This document shows, piece after piece, positions 27,983 to 36,915 of a DNA stretch of 64,000 bases. The notes beneath the pieces were generated by a model that saw only the letters and a list, made by a program, of their open reading frames with translations, did no database searches and was not told where the DNA came from. Both the position numbers and the translations under genes were made by a program. The DNA comes from Rhodospirillales bacterium (GTDB taxonomy: Bacteria > Pseudomonadota > Alphaproteobacteria > Rhodospirillales > WMHbin7), in contig JACRPC010000013.1 of NCBI GenBank assembly GCA_016214125.1, positions 1 to 64,000 of the forward strand. Direction: 5' to 3'. The number at the start of each line of letters is the position of its first letter. Position 1 is the first letter of the stretch.

Positions 27983-29487
27983 TCGATCTACTCGCCGGTC
28001 TCGGACAGGGTCTGGCCGCCGCCACCAGCCCGGCCAACCTGCTCTTTTGCTTTCTGGGCGCGCTGATCGGCACCTTGATCGGCGTCCTGCCCGGATTGGG
28101 GCCGGTCACCACGGTCGCCCTGCTCCTTCCCATCACCTTCCATCTCGCCCCCCTGTCAGCGCTGATCATGCTGGCCGGCATCTATTACGGCGCCCAATAT
28201 GGCGGCTCGACCACGGCGATCCTGGTCAACATGCCGGGCGAATCCTCCTCGGTGGTCACCTGTCTGGACGGCTACCGGATGGCCCGCCAGGGCCGGGCCG
28301 GCCCGGCCTTGGCGGTGGCCGCCCTGGGCTCGCTCTTCGCCGGCATCGTCGCCACCTTCGTCATCGCGCTGTTCTCGCCGGTGCTGATCGAGGTGGCGCT
28401 GAAATTCGGCCCGGCCGAATATTTCGCCCTGATGACGCTGGGTCTGACGCTGGCGGTGGTGCTCTCGAACGCCTCGGTGTTCCGCTCGCTGGGGCTGATC
28501 GCGCTGGGGTTGGGGTTGGCGATGGTCGGCACCGACGTCAACACCGGCGCCGAGCGCTTCACCTTCGGCATCGCCGAATTGCGCGACGGCATCGGCTTCG
28601 TCCCCATCGCCATGGGCCTCTTCGCGGTGGCCGAGATCGTGCGCAACCTCGAGGGCAAGGAATCGCGCACCGTCGACCGCACGCCGATCGGCCGTCTCTG
28701 GCCGTCGGCCCAGGATTTTCGCCGCGCCACCCCGGCGGCGCTGCGCGGCACGATTCTGGGCTCGCTGATCGGGATCTTGCCGGGCGGCGGGCCGACCTTG
28801 TCCTCGTTTGCCGCCTACGCCTTGGAAAAGAAGATCTCGAAAACGCCCGACCGCTTCGGCAAGGGCGCGGTCGAGGGCGTCGCCGCCCCCGAATCGGCCA
28901 ACAACGCGGCGGCGCAAACCTCGTTCATTCCCCTGCTCACGCTGGGCCTGCCCTCCAACCCGACCATCGCCCTGATGGCAGGCGCGATGATGATTCACGG
29001 CATCCAGCCCGGTCCGCAGGTGATGACCGCCAATCCCGAGCTGTTCTGGGGCCTGATCGCCAGCATGCTGCTGGGCAATGTCATGCTGGTGCTGATCAAC
29101 CTGCCCCTGATCGGGCTTTGGGTGCGGCTGCTCGCCGTGCCCTACCATCTGCTGTCGCCGGCCCTGGTGGTGCTGTGCTGCCTGGGCGTCTACAGCACCG
29201 ACAACAGCCTGATGAGCGTCGGGCTGCTGCTGCTGTTCGGCGCCTTCGGCTATCTGCTGTCGAAATGGCAGGCCGATCCGGCACCCCTGCTGCTCGCCTT
29301 CGTGCTGGGGCCGATGATCGAGGAGAATTTCCGCCGCGCCATGTTCTTCTCGGCCGGCGACCCCTGGGTCTTCGTTAACCGGCCGATCAGCGGATTTTTC
29401 TTGCTTCTGGCGGCGCTGCTGGTTTTGATCGGTGTTCTGCCGGCCATCCGCAAGACCCGGAGCGACGCCTTCCAGGAACCCCCGTGA
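27979..29487 (+). CDS. tctA: Tripartite tricarboxylate transporter, large membrane subunit TctA
   Basis: 502 residues from the ATG at 27979 inside the tctB stop overlap. About 12 membrane segments. The two duplicated signature regions are clear: [20 protein letters not shown] with [20 protein letters not shown] near residues 30-80, and [21 protein letters not shown] with [24 protein letters not shown] near 265-320. It forms the sodium- or proton-driven channel for a carboxylate delivered by TctC. Similar TctABC systems import citrate, terephthalate or other organic acids. Confidence 0.95.
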   Translation: MIDLLAGLGQGLAAATSPANLLFCFLGALIGTLIGVLPGLGPVTTVALLLPITFHLAPLSALIMLAGIYYGAQYGGSTTAILVNMPGESSSVVTCLDGYRMARQGRAGPALAVAALGSLFAGIVATFVIALFSPVLIEVALKFGPAEYFALMTLGLTLAVVLSNASVFRSLGLIALGLGLAMVGTDVNTGAERFTFGIAELRDGIGFVPIAMGLFAVAEIVRNLEGKESRTVDRTPIGRLWPSAQDFRRATPAALRGTILGSLIGILPGGGPTLSSFAAYALEKKISKTPDRFGKGAVEGVAAPESANNAAAQTSFIPLLTLGLPSNPTIALMAGAMMIHGIQPGPQVMTANPELFWGLIASMLLGNVMLVLINLPLIGLWVRLLAVPYHLLSPALVVLCCLGVYSTDNSLMSVGLLLLFGAFGYLLSKWQADPAPLLLAFVLGPMIEENFRRAMFFSAGDPWVFVNRPISGFFLLLAALLVLIGVLPAIRKTRSDAFQEPP

Positions 29488-29506
29488 GACCATGAAGGAG
29501 AATGCG

Positions 29507-30472
29507 ATGCGCATCCTGACCGCCAGCCTTGTCCTCGCCGCCGTCGCCTTCGTGTCGGCGGCCGCCCAAGCCCAAAGCTATCCCACCAAGCCGGTGCGCT
29601 TTCTGGTCGGCTTCGCGCCGGGCGGCGGCGTCGACACCGTGGCGCGCACCCTGGCGCCCAAGATGGGCGAAGCGCTGGGCCAGCCGGTGGTGATCGAGAA
29701 CAAGCCTGGCGCCGGCGGCACGCTGGCCGCCGATGCTGCCGCCACCGCCGATCCCGACGGCTACACGATGTTTTTCGGCGAGACCGGGCTGTTGATCGCG
29801 CCGGCGATCTACGACAAGGTCAATTTCGATCCGATCAAGAGCTTCGCTGCGGTGGCGCCGGTTGCCGTGGTGCATCTGGCCCTGGTGGTCCATCCCCAGG
29901 TGGCGGCCAACGACGCCGCCCAGTTGATCAAGGAACTGAAGGAGAAGCGCCAGCGCTTCCTCTACGGCTCGCCCGGCGTCGGCACCGTGCAGCATCTGGC
30001 GGGCGAGATGTTCAAGAAGGCGGCCGGGGTCGAGATGGAACACGCCCCCTTCAAGGGCGCCGCGCCGGCGCTGACCGCGCTGGTCGGCGGCCAGATCCCG
30101 ATCGCCGTGGTGAGCGCCCCGCCGGCGCTGGCCCAGGCCAAGGGCGGCAAGGCGAAGCTGCTGGCGGTGACCAGCGGCAAGCGCATGGAGGGCGCGCCCG
30201 AGATTCCAGCGCTGGCCGAAACCCTGCCCGGCTTCGACGCCGCCCCCAGCATCTTCGTGCTCGCTCCGGCCAAGGTTCCCGAGGCCATCATCGCCAAGGT
30301 CAATCAGGCGGTGGCCGCGGCTTTGGCCGATGCCGGCGTGCGCGAGGCCCTGGGCAAGATCGGCGCCGACGTCGCCAAGCCGGTCACGCCGGCCGCCTTC
30401 GGCCAGGAGCTGGCCAAGGATTTCCAGCGCTGGACGGTGGTGGCGCGCGAATCGGGCGCCAAGGCCGAGTAG
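29507..30472 (+). CDS. tctC: Tripartite tricarboxylate transporter substrate-binding protein (Bug/TctC)
   Basis: 321 residues from the ATG at 29507, placed by AAGGAG six bases upstream. The signal peptide ILTASLVLAAVAFVSAAAQA is followed by the typical mature start YPTKPVRFLVGFAPGGGVDTVAR and by VVIENKPGAGGTLAADAAA, the ligand loops of the Bug fold. It captures the substrate in the periplasm for TctAB. The substrate class cannot be read directly; the neighbouring decarboxylase gene suggests an aryl- or alkyl-malonate-type dicarboxylate. Confidence 0.93.
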   Translation: MRILTASLVLAAVAFVSAAAQAQSYPTKPVRFLVGFAPGGGVDTVARTLAPKMGEALGQPVVIENKPGAGGTLAADAAATADPDGYTMFFGETGLLIAPAIYDKVNFDPIKSFAAVAPVAVVHLALVVHPQVAANDAAQLIKELKEKRQRFLYGSPGVGTVQHLAGEMFKKAAGVEMEHAPFKGAAPALTALVGGQIPIAVVSAPPALAQAKGGKAKLLAVTSGKRMEGAPEIPALAETLPGFDAAPSIFVLAPAKVPEAIIAKVNQAVAAALADAGVREALGKIGADVAKPVTPAAFGQELAKDFQRWTVVARESGAKAE

Positions 30473-30473
30473 C

Positions 30474-31148
30474 GTGGCGCGCCCGACCGTCGGCCTGATC
30501 GTCCCACTGGCCGACGGCGCCCTGCCGCCGGAATGCGCGGCCCTTTATGGCGAGCGGGTGCGCTTTCTTGGCTTTGGCCTCGGCCTCGAGCGCATGACGC
30601 CCGAGGGCTATGACCGCGTCATCGGCCGGGTGGGCGAGGCGGCGCGGACGCTGGCCAAGCAGGGCGCACAGGCGGTGGCGCTGATGGGCACCTCGCTCAG
30701 TTTCTATCAGGGCGTCGCCTTCAACGAGCGCCTGATCGACGTCATGCGCCGGGAATCGGGGCTCCCGGCCACCACGATGAGCGAGGCGGTGATCGAGGCG
30801 CTGCGCCGCCACGGGGCCCGCAAGCTGGCGCTGGCCACCGCCTACAACGCCCAAGTCAACGCCCGCCTGGCCGATTATCTTACTGCCTGCGGCTTCGCGC
30901 CGGGCCCGATCGAATCCCTGGCTTTGGAAGAGATCGGCTCGGTCCATGGCGTGGCGCCCGCCGCCATCCTGGCCCTGGCCCTCAAGGCCGCCCAGGCCAC
31001 GCCCGACGCCGACGCGCTTCTCATTTCCTGTGGCGGCCTGCGCACGCTCGAGGTCGTGGCGCCGCTCGAGCGCCGCTTGAACATCCCGGTGGTGACCAGC
31101 GGCATTGCCGGGCTCGAGGCGGCGGTGCGCTTGATCGACCCGGGCTAA
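30474..31148 (+). CDS. Arylmalonate-decarboxylase-like enzyme (Asp/Glu racemase superfamily)
   Basis: 224 residues from a GTG one base after the tctC stop. It is recognisably close to Bordetella arylmalonate decarboxylase along its whole length: TVGLIVPLADGALPPE, FGLGLERMTPEGYD, ALMGTSLSFYQGVAFN, ATAYNAQVNARLADYL and SCGGLRTLEV. The catalytic Cys is C186; the position that is a second Cys in racemases and maleate isomerases is Gly (G72), as in the cofactor-free decarboxylase. The predicted reaction is decarboxylation of an alpha-substituted malonate. Being last in the tct operon, it probably acts on the imported compound. Confidence 0.85.
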   Translation: MARPTVGLIVPLADGALPPECAALYGERVRFLGFGLGLERMTPEGYDRVIGRVGEAARTLAKQGAQAVALMGTSLSFYQGVAFNERLIDVMRRESGLPATTMSEAVIEALRRHGARKLALATAYNAQVNARLADYLTACGFAPGPIESLALEEIGSVHGVAPAAILALALKAAQATPDADALLISCGGLRTLEVVAPLERRLNIPVVTSGIAGLEAAVRLIDPG

Positions 31149-32293
31149 TCGATCCGGCGCAGGCGGGCTTTGACGGGGGGGTCGCTCTCCTTGCGCCGCC
31201 AGGCCAGCCGGATGGCGTTTTCGCCTTGCGCCGCCACCTCGATCGTCACCCGCTCGTTTTCCAAACGCAGCAAACCGGTCTCGGAATCAAAACGGCCGTC
31301 GATGCGATAGCCGCCCGGCTGATCCTTGTCGCTGCGACTGGTGTTGGCCCAGCCATAGACCGCCCGCACCCGATCGCCCACGATCGATTCCAAGGTGAAG
31401 AAGGCCTCCCGGCCGCCGTCGTACCAGCCATACCAGCGCCCGACCAGAGGGCCGAGGCCTGCGGGCGAACCGGCGGGGGCGGCGGCAAGGGGTGCCAAAT
31501 CCTTGGGCAGCCGGAAGGTGACGAGCGCGCGGACGAGATCGATGGGGGCGGGCGCGCAGGCGAAAGGTTGCGCCGGCATGGGCGCGTCGAGAAAGGCCGC
31601 GATGCAGGGGCCGAAGGCCCGCGCGAAAGGCCGGGTGCGCGCCGCGCCGTGGCTGACATGCAGGGCGGGCCGATCGACGAGCGCAAAGGGAATCGCCCGC
31701 TCTTGAAAAATCGCCGTCAAGGCTTCGCCTCGTCCGCCCGGATCGTAGGCGTCATCCTCGAACAGGAAGACCATGGTCGGAACCGGCACCAGATTGCGGG
31801 CCAGGGCATAAAGGAGCGGCCCGTTTTCGCGCCAGCGATCCGATTGGCCGCGTTCGCCCTCGGCGGCCGGCGCGGTTGCCACGATGGCGTCGAAAACGCC
31901 CGCCTCGGCTCCGGCATCGAAGGAAATCCAGGCGCCGAAGCTTTGACCCAGCGTCACCACGCGCCGATAACCCTGGGCGCGCAACGCCTTCGCCTGGGCG
32001 ATCAGGGCTTGGCGGGAATCATATTGCCGATCGCCGGCCCGTTGGCGAATGAGCTGGTAGACGTCCCAGCCAGCGTCGCGCAGTCCATCGGCATAGAAGG
32101 GCAGTTCGGCGAACGGCTCGCCCAAGCGATCCTTGCCGTGATTGTAGATCGCGGCGCCCTTGGCGGCGGCGGGGCCCTTGGGCGCGGCATCGGGATAGGC
32201 GAAACGGAATTCGGTGTCGGCCGCCCCGGCCGGCCGGCCGGACCCCGACAGAACGAGAAGGAAAAGACCGATCATCAAGCTCGCGCGGATCAT
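31145..32293 (-). CDS. Exported alpha/beta hydrolase-like protein
   Basis: 382 residues with a signal peptide (SLMIGLFLLVLSGSGRPAGA). The first 230 mature residues look like an alpha/beta hydrolase: an AIYNHG oxyanion-type strand, the nucleophile elbow GQSFGAW (Ser118), a candidate acid in FLFEDDAYDP and a late His in LHVSHGA. The C-terminal 130 residues (PLVGRWYGWYDGGREAFFTLESI) form a separate beta-rich domain. It converges on the decarboxylase gene with a four-base overlap and is divergent from the radical SAM gene. The substrate is unknown. Confidence 0.75.
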   Translation of the reverse strand: MIRASLMIGLFLLVLSGSGRPAGAADTEFRFAYPDAAPKGPAAAKGAAIYNHGKDRLGEPFAELPFYADGLRDAGWDVYQLIRQRAGDRQYDSRQALIAQAKALRAQGYRRVVTLGQSFGAWISFDAGAEAGVFDAIVATAPAAEGERGQSDRWRENGPLLYALARNLVPVPTMVFLFEDDAYDPGGRGEALTAIFQERAIPFALVDRPALHVSHGAARTRPFARAFGPCIAAFLDAPMPAQPFACAPAPIDLVRALVTFRLPKDLAPLAAAPAGSPAGLGPLVGRWYGWYDGGREAFFTLESIVGDRVRAVYGWANTSRSDKDQPGGYRIDGRFDSETGLLRLENERVTIEVAAQGENAIRLAWRRKESDPPVKARLRRID

Positions 32294-32376
32294 GCCCCTT
32301 ATTTCCCTTCCGGCCCCGATCCTGTCAAGTCCCTGTCTTGTAACCCTTGGGGGCCGGTGCCATCATAAGAGGACCG

Positions 32377-33378
32377 ATGAGCGGAGAAACCGCGATGCGC
32401 CTGCCGGAACGGCCCTTCCTCAGTCTGGTGATCGATCTCAACGACGGCTGCAACCTGAAATGCGTGATGTGCGGGCCGCGCGCCAACAAGCGCGACCAGA
32501 AGGTGCTGCCGCTGCCCTTCTTCCGCTCGCGCATCGCGCCCGTCTTTCGCCATGTCGCCGATTTCCAGTTGGGCTGCGCCTGCGAGCCCCTGATGCTGCC
32601 CTATCTGGCCCAAGCGCTGGCGCTGATCGGCGAGCACCGCCATCCCGACACCCAGGGCCAGTTGATCACCAACGGCACGCTCTTGACCGATGCCACCATC
32701 GACACCTTGCTTGCGTCGGGCGTGCTGTCGAAGATCCGCATTTCGATGGACGGCGCCACGGCGGCCACCTACGAGTCCATCCGCAAGGGCGCCCGCTTCG
32801 ACCAGGTGTGCGAGCGGGTGGGAAGGCTGTGCGCCCAACGCACCGCGCTGGGACGCCCGATCACGGTCGAGTTCAATTTCACCATCATGCCCGCCAACTA
32901 TGTCGAGCTGCCGAAACTGATCATGCTGGCGGCGCGCCTGGGGGTGGACAGCGTCACCACCCACCGCTTGGCGCCCGATCATCTGCCCTTTGCGCCCGAC
33001 GATTTTCTGGTTGCCGTCACCGACGCCCAGGAGCGCGCCCGCGAACTGGCGAAGGGGTTGGGCGTCGCCTTCCAGCCCAGCCGCTACCGCAGCCAGGCCG
33101 ATTATCATGCGAAACCGCGTTCCGCCTGCGCCGCCCTGCGCGATCGCTTCCGCCTCGATCCCGAGGGCTTCCTGTTCGCCCAATGCCACGCCGCCTTGAA
33201 TCCGCCCACCGGCAATCTTTTGCTCAACCGGCTCGACGAGATCGTGGCCTCGCCGGCCTTCGCCGCCTATCGGGGCTGCCTCGACAACCCGCATCCGGCC
33301 CAGTGCGAACGCTGCCTGCATTTCGTCACCGCCGAAGAACAGGGTCCGTGGGCCGACGAGGCCGAGGGGCTGCTGTGA
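32377..33378 (+). CDS. Radical SAM protein
   Basis: 333 residues from the ATG at 32377, preceded by AAGAGGA. The [4Fe-4S] motif CNLKCVMC (C25, C29, C32) is near the N-terminus, followed by GCACEPLMLPYL, ITNGTLL and IRISMDGATAATYESIRKG, typical of the SPASM-type subfamily. Further C-terminal cysteines (QCHAALN; CLDNPHPAQCERC) could hold an auxiliary cluster. The stop overlaps the next gene's GTG. Neighbours are TPR/glycosyltransferase proteins, suggesting a role in modifying a cell-surface molecule; the reaction is unknown. Confidence 0.9.
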   Translation: MSGETAMRLPERPFLSLVIDLNDGCNLKCVMCGPRANKRDQKVLPLPFFRSRIAPVFRHVADFQLGCACEPLMLPYLAQALALIGEHRHPDTQGQLITNGTLLTDATIDTLLASGVLSKIRISMDGATAATYESIRKGARFDQVCERVGRLCAQRTALGRPITVEFNFTIMPANYVELPKLIMLAARLGVDSVTTHRLAPDHLPFAPDDFLVAVTDAQERARELAKGLGVAFQPSRYRSQADYHAKPRSACAALRDRFRLDPEGFLFAQCHAALNPPTGNLLLNRLDEIVASPAFAAYRGCLDNPHPAQCERCLHFVTAEEQGPWADEAEGLL

Positions 33379-35135
33379 ACGAGGCGCTGGCGACGGCCTT
33401 CGCCCATCATCAGGCCGGCCGATTGGCCGAGGCCGAGGCGATCTATCGCACCGTGCTCGGCGCCAATCCCGGCCAGCCGCAGGCCGCCTATCTGCTGGCG
33501 ATCGCGCTCTTGCAGCAGGGCCGGGCCGGCGAGGCGGCCGAACGCTTCGAAGCGCTGCTGGCGGCCAAACCCGACCATGCCGATGCCGCCTATCATCTGG
33601 GGCTGGCCCGCCAGATCGAGGGCCGGCTGGAAGACGCCGCCGCCGCCTATCGCTGGGCCGACAATCTGGGCGGTGGTTCGGTGGGGCTGTTCCTCAATCT
33701 GGGCGCCGCCCTGCAGGGGCTCAAACGCCGGGCCGAGGCGCGCCACGCCTATGAGCGGGCGCTGGCGATCGAGCCCGACCATGCCGGCGCGCTTTGCAAT
33801 CTGGGGGCGCTTTGGCGCGAGGAAGGCCGGCTCGACGAGGCCCTGGCGGCGCTCGATCGGGCCTTGGGCGGCGACCCCGATTCCCTGGAGGCGCGCCAGA
33901 ACCGCGCCCTGGTGCGGCGCGAATTGGGCGATGGCGAGGGCGCCATCGCCGACTACCGGGCGCTCTTGGCCAAGGCGCCCGAGCGCATCGAAGCCTGGAT
34001 CAATCTGGGCGTGCTCTTGAAGGAACGGGCGCGCTGGGGCGAGGCCCGCCAGGCCTTCGAGACCGCGCTGGCCCGCCAGCCGGGCGCCGTCGAGGCCGCC
34101 GCCAATCTGGGCGCCCTCGATCTGATCGAGGGCCGCTTCGCCCTGGCCCGCCAGGCCTATGACCGGGCGCTGGCCATCGATCCCGGCCATGTCGGGGCGC
34201 GCTTCAACCGGGGTTTCCTCAATCTGCTCGAAGGCGATTACCTTCAGGGCTTCGCCGATTGGGAGGCAAGGCTCGATCTGCCCGAAATGGCGCCCTTTCG
34301 TCTGCAAGGCCCGGTCTGGGATGGGGCACCGATCCCGGGAACGCTTCTCTTGCAAGCCGAGCAGGGTTATGGCGACACCCTCAATTTCATCCGCTATGCG
34401 ACCCTGGCGGCGAAACGGGCCGGGCGGCTGGTGCTGCGCGTCCAGCCGGCGCTGGCGGCGCTGTTCGAAGCAAACTTTGGCGGCTTCGCCCAAATCGTCG
34501 CCCAGGATCACCCGCCGCCCGCTTATGACGCCTGGGCCTTGATGATGAGCCTGCCCGCTCGCTTCCAAACGACGATCGAAACCATCCCGTCCGACGTTCC
34601 CTATCTGGCCGCCGACCCCGCCAAGGTCGCCGCCTGGCGGCAACGGCTCGGCCCCGGCGGGCCCAAGGTGGGTCTGGTCTGGCGGGGCAGCCCCGGCTTC
34701 AAGGGCGAGGACTCGCGCTCGCCCGGCCTGGCGCCGCTTGGGCCCCTTTTCGACGTGCCGGGCTTGCAATTCGTCTCCTTGCAGCGGGGCCCGGGGCGGG
34801 CGGAGATCGCCGCCCTGGGGCTGGCCGAGCGGCTGGTCGATTGGAGCGATCCCGCCGATCCGATGGTGGGCGAGGGCTTCGAATCGACGGCGGCGCTGGT
34901 GCAAACGCTCGATCTGGTGATCACCACCGACACCGCGATGGCGCATCTGGCCGGGGCGCTGGCCAAGCCGGTCTGGGTGCTGCTCTCCACCCATCCCGAT
35001 TGGCGCTGGGGGCCGAAGGGCGAGACGACGCCCTGGTATCCGACGGCGCGGCTGTTCCGCCAGCGCGAACGCGGCCGCTGGGAGGCGGCGGCCCAGGCGC
35101 TGGCCCAGGCGCTCGGGCAATGGGCCGGCGGTTGA
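33375..35135 (+). CDS. TPR protein with C-terminal glycosyltransferase-like domain (first of two)
   Basis: 586 residues from a GTG that overlaps the radical SAM stop. Residues about 1-310 are roughly nine tetratricopeptide repeats (ARHAYERALAIEPDHAGALCNLG and similar). Residues about 320-586 form a GT-B-like domain found in many alphaproteobacterial TPR proteins: KVGLVWRGSPGFKGEDSR, FVSLQRGPGRAEI, DTAMAHLAGALAKPVWVLL and DWRWGPKGETTPWYPTARLFRQ. Relatives are linked to flagellin or surface glycosylation. The same C-terminal domain is found in the gene at 35.6-36.9 kb. Donor and acceptor are unknown. Confidence 0.88.
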   Translation: MNEALATAFAHHQAGRLAEAEAIYRTVLGANPGQPQAAYLLAIALLQQGRAGEAAERFEALLAAKPDHADAAYHLGLARQIEGRLEDAAAAYRWADNLGGGSVGLFLNLGAALQGLKRRAEARHAYERALAIEPDHAGALCNLGALWREEGRLDEALAALDRALGGDPDSLEARQNRALVRRELGDGEGAIADYRALLAKAPERIEAWINLGVLLKERARWGEARQAFETALARQPGAVEAAANLGALDLIEGRFALARQAYDRALAIDPGHVGARFNRGFLNLLEGDYLQGFADWEARLDLPEMAPFRLQGPVWDGAPIPGTLLLQAEQGYGDTLNFIRYATLAAKRAGRLVLRVQPALAALFEANFGGFAQIVAQDHPPPAYDAWALMMSLPARFQTTIETIPSDVPYLAADPAKVAAWRQRLGPGGPKVGLVWRGSPGFKGEDSRSPGLAPLGPLFDVPGLQFVSLQRGPGRAEIAALGLAERLVDWSDPADPMVGEGFESTAALVQTLDLVITTDTAMAHLAGALAKPVWVLLSTHPDWRWGPKGETTPWYPTARLFRQRERGRWEAAAQALAQALGQWAGG

Positions 35136-35180
35136 AATCGGTGCCGCTTTGGGGGATAGTCCGGCGTTCGTGGAGGAATC

Positions 35181-35573
35181 ATGACCGCCGTCATCAGCGT
35201 TGAAGTCGCGCCCGGGGAACTGATCGACAAGATCGCCATTTTGGAAATCAAGATGAAGCGGATCGCCGACCCCGCCAAGCGGGCCAACGTCATGACCGAG
35301 CTTGAGGTGCTGGCCGCCACCCGCGACCGGGCGATCCCTCCCTCGGCCGAACTCGACCGCCTGGCGGCCGAGCTGGTGCGGGTCAACGAAGCGCTGTGGG
35401 TGATCGAGGACGACATCCGCGATTGCGAGCGCGCCAAGGATTTCGGCCCCCGCTTCATCGAGCTGGCGCGCGCCGTCTACATCACCAACGACGAGCGGGC
35501 CCGGCTCAAGCGCCAGATCAACGATCTGCTGGGCTCGCGCATCATCGAGGAGAAGTCCTACGCCCCCTACTGA
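35181..35573 (+). CDS. DUF6165 family protein
   Basis: 130 residues, mostly helical, starting at an ATG with GGAGGA just upstream. It matches DUF6165 proteins (VEVAPGELIDKIAILEIKMKRIADPAKRANV near the start; FIELARAVYITNDERARLKRQIN near the end). The family commonly lies beside TPR/glycosyltransferase genes, as here. No catalytic motif is visible. Its stop codon UGA lies exactly where the reading frame of the next TPR gene begins, one base out of phase. Confidence 0.85.
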   Translation: MTAVISVEVAPGELIDKIAILEIKMKRIADPAKRANVMTELEVLAATRDRAIPPSAELDRLAAELVRVNEALWVIEDDIRDCERAKDFGPRFIELARAVYITNDERARLKRQINDLLGSRIIEEKSYAPY

Positions 35574-36915
35574 CGCCGAAACCGAGCGCCTGTTCAAATC
35601 CGCGCTCAATCAGCACCGCCGAGGCAATCTCGGGCCGGCCGCCGATCTGTACGGTCAGGTCCTGGGGCGCGACGCCACCCATGCCGGCGCCTGGGCCAAT
35701 CTGGGCGTCGCCCTGCGCGCCCAGGGCAAGGCCAAGGCGGCGGCCGCCTGCCACACCCGCGCGCTGGCGCTCAAGCCCGACGAGCCGGGCACGCTGTCCA
35801 ACCTCGCCAACGCGTTGCGCGAGATCGGACGCTTCGATCTGGCGGAAACGGCGCTCACGCGCGCCACCCAGCTTCGGCCCAACGCCGCCGAATATTGGAA
35901 CAATCTGGGCCTGGTGATGCGCGATTCCAACCGGCCCGACGAATATCTGAAATGGGTCGAGAAGGCGCTCGAGCTGCGGCCCGACTATCCCGAGGCCAAG
36001 TGGGAACGCGCCCTGGCCCTGCTCACCTTGGGCGATTACGGGCGCGGCCTGCCGTCCTACGAGGCGCGCTGGGGGCTGGAGCGCAGCCCGCCCCGGACGT
36101 TCGACAAGCCGCGCTGGGACGGCCAGCCGCTTTCCGGCCAAACCTTGTTCCTGCATGACGAGCAGGGCTTCGGCGACGCCATCCAATTCGCCCGCTTCGC
36201 CGCCCAGGCGGCGGCCAGGGGCGCCCGAATCGTGCTCGAATGCCAGCCCGAGCTGATGCGCCTCTTCGCCTCGCTGCCGGGGGTGGCCGAGCTGGTGGCG
36301 CGCGGCGCTCCGGCGCCCGCCTTCGATTGCTACGCGCCGCTCCTAAGCCTGCCCGGCCTGTTCGGCACCACGCTCGACACCCTGCCGGCGCTGGTGCCCT
36401 ATCTCACCCCGCCCGAGGACCGCCCCGTCGTCCTGCCTGGCGAGCGGCGGCGCAAGATCGGCTTGGCCTGGGCGGGCAAGACCACGCCGCGCGACCGCTC
36501 GATCCCGCTTGCCCGCCTCATCGATCTCATGGGCGATCCGCGCCTGGCCTTCTATGGTCTTCAGGTCGGGCCGCACGCCGCCGACATCCAGGCCGAGGCG
36601 GCCGGGGCCTTGGTCACCGATCTGTCGGCGCATCTGACCGATTTCGCCGCCACCGCCGCGGTGCTGTCCCAGCTCGATCTCCTGGTCACCATCGACACCG
36701 CCATCGCCCATCTGGCGGGCGCCTTGGGCGTGCCCACTTACGTGTTGCTGCTTTACCATTCCGATTGGCGCTGGGGCGCCAGCGGCAGCGGCACGCCCTG
36801 GTACCCGTCGCTCAAGCTGTTCCGCCAAGCCCGCTTCGACGATTGGCAGGCGCCGCTTTTGGATGTGGCGCGCGAGCTGGGGCGGGTTGCCGAAGGCCAA
36901 CCGCCGCTCGGCTGA
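35572..36915 (+). CDS. TPR protein with C-terminal glycosyltransferase-like domain (second), start unresolved
   Basis: About 447 codons if read from the DUF6165 stop. The frame from 35572 encodes good TPR sequence (RLFKSALNQHRRGNL, DLYGQVLGRDATHAG) but contains no ATG, GTG or TTG between the in-frame stop at 35401 and the TTG at 35815, which would discard 81 convincing TPR codons. CTG at 35590 is possible. A +1 shift at the DUF6165 stop (UAC UGA C) would join the two proteins. The C-terminal half has GLAWAGKTTPRDRSIPLAR, DTAIAHLAGALGVPTYVLL and DWRWGASGSGTPWYPSLKLFRQ, parallel to the gene at 33375. Its 3' end overlaps the DUF123 gene by 104 bases. Confidence 0.8.
   Translation, partial: DAETERLFKSALNQHRRGNLGPAADLYGQVLGRDATHAGAWANLGVALRAQGKAKAAAACHTRALALKPDEPGTLSNLANALREIGRFDLAETALTRATQLRPNAAEYWNNLGLVMRDSNRPDEYLKWVEKALELRPDYPEAKWERALALLTLGDYGRGLPSYEARWGLERSPPRTFDKPRWDGQPLSGQTLFLHDEQGFGDAIQFARFAAQAAARGARIVLECQPELMRLFASLPGVAELVARGAPAPAFDCYAPLLSLPGLFGTTLDTLPALVPYLTPPEDRPVVLPGERRRKIGLAWAGKTTPRDRSIPLARLIDLMGDPRLAFYGLQVGPHAADIQAEAAGALVTDLSAHLTDFAATAAVLSQLDLLVTIDTAIAHLAGALGVPTYVLLLYHSDWRWGASGSGTPWYPSLKLFRQARFDDWQAPLLDVARELGRVAEGQPPLG

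Noticed and set aside
30474-31148. Calling the racemase-superfamily protein a maleate isomerase or Asp/Glu racemase
   Set aside because: The first catalytic Cys position is Gly (G72), and overall similarity is closer to arylmalonate decarboxylase.
35815-36915. Taking TTG 35815 as the true start of the second TPR/GT gene
   Set aside because: It would remove 81 codons of clear TPR sequence; kept only as an alternative.
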